Positions 58,119 to 64,000 of a DNA stretch of 64,000 nt are shown here, one piece after another. Within the stretch, counting starts at the first letter, position 1. Every line of letters begins with the position of its first letter. The DNA is taken from assembly GCA_963969495.1 (NCBI GenBank), contig OZ018321.1, forward strand, positions 68,089,035 to 68,153,034, in the 5' to 3' direction. The translations under genes were made by a program, and so were the position numbers. The notes under the pieces are model-generated. The model ran no database searches. It saw only the letters and a list, made by a program, of their open reading frames with translations, and was not told the DNA's origin. This stretch comes from Ceratothoa steindachneri (lineage: Eukaryota > Arthropoda > Malacostraca > Isopoda > Cymothoidae).

Positions 58119-59049
58119 AAGAAAAAGGACACCTCCAAAGTGGAGAAGAAGTTCCTCTAATGTATTTCCAAAGGTGAATATTAGGCAAAAGGGAAACCCT
58201 TTTCAAGACATTTCCTGTTGATATTTTTTTTGCTGAAATCCAAAAAGGTTTGTTTTTACTTTATCATGAGTGGGGATGGGGAACCATAAATGGGGGCTCA
58301 TAAACAATTGAGATGGAGAGAGCTACACGTCCATCCCTGGATCTCGATTTGGAGTGGGCGCACAGAGAAGTAGATCAACCAACCGATATTATACCCACGC
58401 CTCCTTTTTCTGACCAGTTATCAAACCACGCGGGCATGAGGCACCACAAAGATTTGGGCGTAAAATGGTAGAACCAAACAAAGAAGGGTTTAGAAGGGGA
58501 AGCGGGAGGCGAAAGACCGTGTTCATTTTAACCCCTCCTCAGTTGGAGCCAAGAGGGATAAGATGACCCTCACACTCCACTAGCTCAGACAAGGGATGAG
58601 TAAACGGAACCAGAACGGCGACTATCCTGCAATGTTAGCTGCTAGTAAAGAAAATTCCTAAAATGAGTGAACGGAAGATGTGTAGAAGGAATAAATCGCT
58701 GGTAGGTGCGAGACTCGCGGTGGCACTGTGGCAGGAGCGTTCCTTTAAAAAATCAATTTTTACTATGACGCGACAGCTGCCGCTAGTTATAAACTGACAG
58801 TCACTACTTTAATAATTTATTAACACAATACAGAGAAAAGTGAAGCAGAGAAGTGTTCATGATAACTATACCTCTTAGCTCTTCAGTAAGGTGCCACATG
58901 TATTTGCATGCTTAAATATTCAATATTTCTCAAATATTTCGTGCTCTCGTATTGTTAAAAAAACAGCAGGAAACTCAGTAAAATATATCTATTTAACAGA
59001 AGAAATACACATGAAACATATTTTCTTTGTATATAACAACAATTGTAAA
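58119..59049. other. Unassigned sequence
   Basis: GC-richer until about 58730, then AT-rich. No feature supported. Confidence 0.35.
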
Positions 59050-59800
59050 TAAACAAAACTTAGCATTTAATATTTTGTTGCATAATATTTGTTTGCAATA
59101 ACAGCAGGAAGATGATTCACATTGGTTGATATTAGCTTCTCACAATAATTTCTTGATATTATGTACCAATTTCTTACACAAATCTCTCTCAAAGCGGCAA
59201 AGTTTTGTGGATTTCTCTTTTGGATTACAGCCTTCAGAATTCGCCACAAATGCTTAATAGGATTGCAGTCTGGCTATTGACCTAGCCATGGAAGGAAGTT
59301 AATTTGGCTGTGTTTTTAGGATCGTTTTCTTGCTGAAATATCCATTGATGTCGGCTACATAATTTTATCTCCTTGAGAGGAGCTTTTCAACTAGTATCTT
59401 TCGATAGTGGCACTATCCATTTTCCCCCAATGATGTGGAGTGCTCTTTCACCATTTACATTAAAGCAGCCCCAAACCATGAGACTATCTTCTTTAGTTTT
59501 CATGGTTAGGAGGGTGTTCTAAGGATCATTGGCTACTTGTCCCGCCTTCCTCTAAACGTGACGAATATCATTATGGAACAAAAGTTTTATTTTAGTCTGA
59601 CCACATATAATTGTTGCACAATTCACTTCTCTCTCCAAGAGATTATCTGGCAAACTGAAAACGGATCGTTATTTTCTTTTTATTAAGAAGTGGAGTTTTA
59701 CTGGGAGTGAAACAATGCAGATCATTAGTAAGAGCTCTCCATTCCGAGTTCTTTTTCTTACTTTATTCCCTCTTAATTCCAGATCGCTTTGTGTGTTTTT
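59050..59800 (-). pseudogene. Tc1-like (DD34E) transposase relic, C-terminal half
   Basis: Minus strand. MKNTQSDLELRGNKVRKRTR (59800-59740) gives a nuclear-localisation-like basic region, but this part is decayed. SLMVWGCFNVNGERALHIIG (59490-59430) matches the MVWG segment. LCSRHQWIFQQENDPKNTAK (59355-59300) is the second catalytic motif with E in place of D. The region with the third residue is frameshifted and shortened, then MWRILKAVIQKRNPQNFAAL and REICVRNWYIISRNYC end the protein at 59249-59140. The C-terminus is well kept. No terminal repeat was located. Confidence 0.7.
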
Positions 59801-60349
59801 CATAGTATTCAATGGATTATTCTTCCTTTTTTGAAGTTGGAACGTTGAGACTGATTGTTAATCTGGCGAGTATCACCAGATCTATGGCTTGTTGGAGGTG
59901 ATTCCATACTCGCCCAGAAAAATTCCTGTGTGTCTGAATGAAGTTCATTATTTGCTGTAGAAAAGCTTGATGAACTTCGTTGGCATTCTGATATGATCAA
60001 AGCAAACATCCTTCTTATAGGAGCTCGTACTAATGAAGGTGCTAATATTCGCAAATTGTATTAGTTTCTTTTCTAAAATTATCAAATCATCAAACTTAAC
60101 AATATTATCTAATTTATAAGATTTCTTTTGTTTTCTAAAAATATTCTTTTATGTTATTATTATTATGATTATCTGATGGACTACAAACCCTTGATGGTAG
60201 AGCATAATGTCATAAGCCCTAAGGCATCAGCAGAGAAGAGAGTCCTATAAGAAAAAATGGTCTGTTGATCAAAAAGTCGCGTGCCCTCACTTATTCTGAT
60301 TTACGTCCTTACGACTTCCAATAATTCCCGGAGAAAGAGAATATAAATA
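59801..60349. other. Unassigned sequence
   Basis: An 81-codon minus frame (59809-60054) has no recognisable motif. Confidence 0.35.
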
Positions 60350-60840
60350 CCTTAAGGGTTTCAAATTTCGTTAGAATCGGCCAAATAGTTATTTCCCAAA
60401 ACAAACTAATTTCCTGGCCAATTTAGGGGGACTTTAGCAATTATATTAGTTGAATGGGAACGTAAAACAATATAAGGGTTTCAAATTTCGTTAGAATCAG
60501 CCGAATAGTTATGATGTTATTGGCCCCCAAAATAATTTCCTGTGTAAAATTGGAAGGACTTTGGTAATTATATCATTCGAAATATAATATAAAACAACAT
60601 GAGGCTTTCAAATTTCGTTAGAATGGCCCTAATAGTTAGGATTTTATTGTCAAGGGAAAATAATTTCCTAGTTAACCTTGGGAGGACTTTAGTAACTATA
60701 TCATTCGAAAGAGAATGGAAAACAATATAAGGGATTTAAATTTCATTAGAATTGGCCGGATTGTTACGGTATTAAAAAAAAGAAGCAAATCGGGGACGAC
60801 CAACTGACATAGTGAGATGTAGAGTCGCCCGCGACTAAAA
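60350..60840 (+). mobile_element. Tandem-repeat element with terminal hairpin, copy 2
   Basis: Four units with anchor TTTCAAATTTCGTTAGAAT at 60359, 60479, 60606 and (as TTTAAATTTCATTAGAAT) 60734, so the unit is 120-128 bp. They are followed by a 75-bp flank ending in the hairpin GTCGC-CC-GCGAC at 60824-60835. The copy at 24706-26245 has the same units, flank and hairpin arms in the opposite orientation; similarity stops right after the hairpin, which therefore marks an end of the element. Confidence 0.6.
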
Positions 60841-61599
60841 AGTCACAACTTTCTAATAGTTTATTACATCCTGGAGCAGTGAATATATTTCCCTATTGCA
60901 CAGTGACTGAATCCAAGTATATTATATCCAATTTTAAAAAATAGTAAATATACAAGTTCATTAATCTTATCGTGTACACACTAACTATAAGGCGTGTAAA
61001 TTCTAATAAAAATAATAAAATAAGTACTTACTTTAAGAAAAGTATATTATAAAAATCCCCCCTCAAAAACAGTCAATAAGTGAAAACTTTCATTAATTTT
61101 GGTGAAAAATTAACCAAAAAAACCCTTACATAGAATTCGCTGAAACGTTGGCACAGGTCTCCAAGGATGTCGGGCTCTCCTCCCAGGGACTTTTCCTGAC
61201 ACTGACAAAGCACAAACTGTAGGGAAGAGAGTGGGAAAAACACCCTTTTTTAGTGCACCAAAAATGACTAATTTTTCAATATAATGTGTTTTTCTGTTAT
61301 GAAACACCTTGAAACCACCTCAAAAATGACTACTAAGATACATTACAGAATATGTCTGACCTATGACCGCTCACACCAAGCATCTCTATTAGTGTCTATC
61401 CCTTGAAACCTCCTGTCACTGATATGGAAACTTTCCATTATTTTCCACTATTTATTGGTATGAGATTGTGGTGGCTACTAAAGTTAACCTAATGGTTTTA
61501 GTTATATAAATCTAACACATTTGTACACACCTATACGAAAAAAAAACATTTCATGTTTATTACCTACCTGAGCCTCAGAGACGCAATTTCATCAGTAAG
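60841..61599. other. Unassigned AT-rich sequence
   Basis: May contain the 3' end of the piggyBac element, but no TTAA-flanked terminal repeat was recognised. Confidence 0.35.
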
Positions 61600-63640
61600 G
61601 AAAGTAGTGGCTCGGGCAGACAGGTTGGCGGCAGCTGTGACACCTGAAGCCTGTCTTCTTGTCTGCTTTTGACTAACACTTGTTACACCGTAACATGGGC
61701 TCCCTTATCTCAACTGCCGATGGTCCTGTGCCAGAGGGGAGGTTGAGGAAGCATACCTGTCTGACGACCAGCTTCACCTGTAGATGCTGTGTTAGGGTGT
61801 TGAGTCGTTCTTTAGCTGAGGGCCTGAAGAGTTGCAGGGCCAACCTGTCATGTATTTCCGTCTCTGCATGGCGCTGCCTCCTACTCTGGCAGTGCTGCTC
61901 TGGTAAATGATTCACTAATCTATGACATTCACATTCAGTCTCGCAAAGAACGAACACAATGGCCACCGATTTGTCTTTCTGTTGCAGTTATAATTAGAAC
62001 ACATCTGGTCAAACGTGTTGACCCCTATTTTTGTTGCATTATAGAAGTCAATGACCTCAGGCTTCCCGCTGATATTATCCACCGATGCCTGTGTGTACAT
62101 AATTGACAGCAAGAGCGCATTCCTCTTGCTTGTCTGTGTCTTAGGTAGGGATATATGAAAAGAGTGTCATATCTTTGGTGAACAGGAATGCGGAGCTGCC
62201 AAGCGTGCGGGTGTCCTTCTGCCTCATTACGTCAGAGATTTCTGCCTGGTTCGCCCTCACTTTCTCCACCGCTGTCAGCCCTTTACTGAGCATGTCCTGT
62301 ATGAGGGGCACAGACGTGAATCAGTTGTCGGTGGTGATGTTCCTGTTGGTTTGGCGGTAGAGGCGTGTGACGTCTTTGGTGAACATGTGGTCGAGTTACA
62401 GTCCATGTCTTGCTGTTGTGCCCTGTTTACCTAGGTATGGAATACGTTGCCACATGTACTTACTTTCCACTTCGTTCACCATAAGAATTTTTATCCCATA
62501 TTTAGCTGGCTTATTTTGGATATACATCATAAAGGGGCACTTACCCCTAAAAGCCAGCAATTGCTCATCAACTGTTAAGTTTTCATTGGGTGTGTAGTTG
62601 TACTCACAGCAGACCATAAACATGTCCCACACAGCCCTAACTGGGGCGAATTTGTCAATGGCCCGCCTCTTTTCCCATGTAGCTATGTTGTCAAACCTGA
62701 GGCATTACAGCAGGAATCAAAAACGCACCTCTGACATTGCTGTCTTGTAGAAAGGAGCCTCTGCCACATAGCACAAACAACTCCTTAGTAATCAGGTGAT
62801 TATCTTTTCTGTAACCACTGAATATAAGGACACCTAGCAGGCTACGTATCTCTGCTGCTCTTGTTTGTTGTATAGTTGCTGTCTGTCTCCTCTACTTCCT
62901 GGTAACAACATCAATCTTCTTGTTGGTGAACTCTATAATCAGCTTCACCATGGCATCAGTCACAAACAGGTGAAAACACTCTTAAGGTGTGGTGGCAGTA
63001 GCAGCTGATTAAGTGAGACCTGGCCTAATTGATGCCACAATATTTCGGGATGCTGTCTTGGTTGTTGTAGCTACCTAAGGCCTTGTGTGCCATACATAGC
63101 CTGAGCAACTTTAGACTTTTGCAGGGTTAAATGTCACTAGCAACTCCTCATCGTCTGCACGTCGTCGACGTTGTCCCTGGCACGCAGCAAAGACAGTAGC
63201 AGCATGGGTGGCAGCAAAAGCAGCAGCAGGGATGGCAGCAGGAACAGCAAAAGCAGAATAAGGGTCGTCGGGGTCATCAGAGCCTCATGACACAGCAGGC
63301 TACTGTACAGAAACAGCAGCAGAGTTTCAGGATGGGCCAGCAGGAGGTTTATCAGCTGTGGTGGCGTGGGTAGGAGGCGAGGGAGTGGGGAAGAGACACC
63401 TCTTTGTCTTCCCCCCACCCACCTCTGTTTGCTTGCATCGGCAAAGAACGTCTTTTCCAGATACACTGTCTGAACTTTCAGCCATTTCATGTGGCTCTGG
63501 AACATACTCTTTATCAATCTCAGTGTCATAAAGTACACCTGTTTCTGCACAATCATTATCGTTGTCACTATCTGGAGTAAAGAGAATTTCACCAATCTCC
63601 AGCCTACTCAGTTTTTGTGCTTTCGCCATTTCAGGCACAA
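61600..63640 (-). pseudogene. piggyBac transposase relic
   Basis: Minus strand. Acidic N-terminus MPEMAKAQKLSRLEIGEILF with EIDKEYVPEPHEMAESSDS (63638-63470). Core: MWDMFMVCCEYNYTPNENLT, VDEQLLAFRGKCPFMMYIQN, KPAKYGIKILMVNEVESKYM (62632-62470), where TVDEQ holds the first catalytic aspartate. RNITTDN then a stop then FTSVPLI (about 62345-62290) holds the second. KPEVIDFYNATKIGVNTFDQ (about 62060-62000) has N where the third aspartate is expected. The C-terminal cysteine-rich domain is recognisable as RCNKC, then FRCHSCRQPVCPSHYF (61690-61600). Several stops and frameshifts break it. piggyBac enzymes move DNA between TTAA sites; the terminal repeats were not found. Confidence 0.78.
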
Positions 63641-64000
63641 ATTCGCACTATTAGTCACCCGAAATAAGAATTACAGCATGAAAAGTGAGAAATTTATCAC
63701 TATAACTTCTATTTGTACGCTATTACGACTAAACTCGGGTACAGTTTTCCCAGTATTTTTTACCGCAATTAGCACTAAACTAGCGTAAACGGTACCCAAG
63801 CAGAGGAGTGGACCGACGTAACCTCACTCTATGAGATCGTTTGCTATACTGAAGCTACACATACTCCCAGCATCCTGCCTTGGGAGGGAGAGGAGAAATT
63901 CGCATGACGTCACTAACCTTGGGCAAACTATATCCATGTTCAGGGCTCCAAGATTAAGAAGCAGAACTAAATTATATTAAAATATGTATTTTTTTAATTA
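63641..64000. other. Unassigned sequence to the window end
   Basis: Possible 5' flank of the piggyBac relic; no terminal repeat seen. Confidence 0.35.

Noticed and set aside
61680..61910. 76-codon plus-strand frame rich in Cys and Leu
   Set aside because: Antisense to the C-terminal part of the piggyBac relic.

Overview
This window looks like repeat-dense intergenic DNA from an AT-rich animal genome, most likely an arthropod and perhaps a crustacean. That guess rests only on the transposon families present: DD34D mariner, DD37E and DD37D Tc1/mariner relatives, piggyBac, Penelope-like elements, CR1-, L2-, RTE- and Jockey/I-group LINEs, and a Gypsy element. No host protein-coding gene, rRNA gene or intact tRNA gene could be recognised. 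Nearly every readable protein fragment belongs to a mobile element, and every one carries stops, frameshifts, deletions or lost catalytic residues.

Layout. 1-816: 3' part of a mariner. 1640-3660: an old minisatellite with a unit of about 31 bp. 4778-6000: Tc1 relic with an intron-like 96-bp GT-AG segment. 6490-10760: CR1-like LINE (minus) split by a 1.0-kb LTR-like insert and probably by a second insert. 11500-12075 and 12500-13400: two different Tc1-like relics. 15540-16290: relic of a multicopy arthropod protein family. 16560-17115: Penelope-like fragment. 17323-24563: Gypsy element on the minus strand with 1.4-1.6 kb LTRs, gag, protease, RT and RNase H but no integrase. 24706-26245: a tandem-repeat element with a terminal hairpin, interrupted by a second mariner. 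26246-27180: degenerate CTAGG/CTATG repeat. 27190-28850: RTE-like LINE (minus). 29063-29329: fold-back element. 29489-30784: Tc1 relic bracketed by (TA)n. 30836-31872 and 33150-34255: LTR-like segments. 36480-38265: CR1-like LINE (plus).

41790-41865 and 45720-45880: tRNA-related SINE heads. 41961-42552: DD37D relic. 42566-43970: Penelope-like element with RT and GIY-YIG parts. 46213-47204: solo LTR. 47640-52600: Jockey/I-group LINE (minus), split at 49172-51373 by an L2-type LINE. 53884-55335: second L2 copy. 59050-59800: Tc1 relic. 60350-60840: second copy of the tandem-repeat/hairpin element. 61600-63640: piggyBac relic (minus).

The strongest structural theme is the tie between (TA)n tracts and mobile elements. 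Most long (TA)n tracts sit flush against the boundary of an element (Gypsy LTRs, Tc1, DD37D element, LTR-like block). Nested insertions (L2 in LINE, LTR in LINE, mariner in tandem repeat) give a relative order of events. I did not find a convincing new biological system. The items most worth checking are the hairpin-ended tandem-repeat element, the (TA)n/element association, the intron in the Tc1 relic and the fold-back element.
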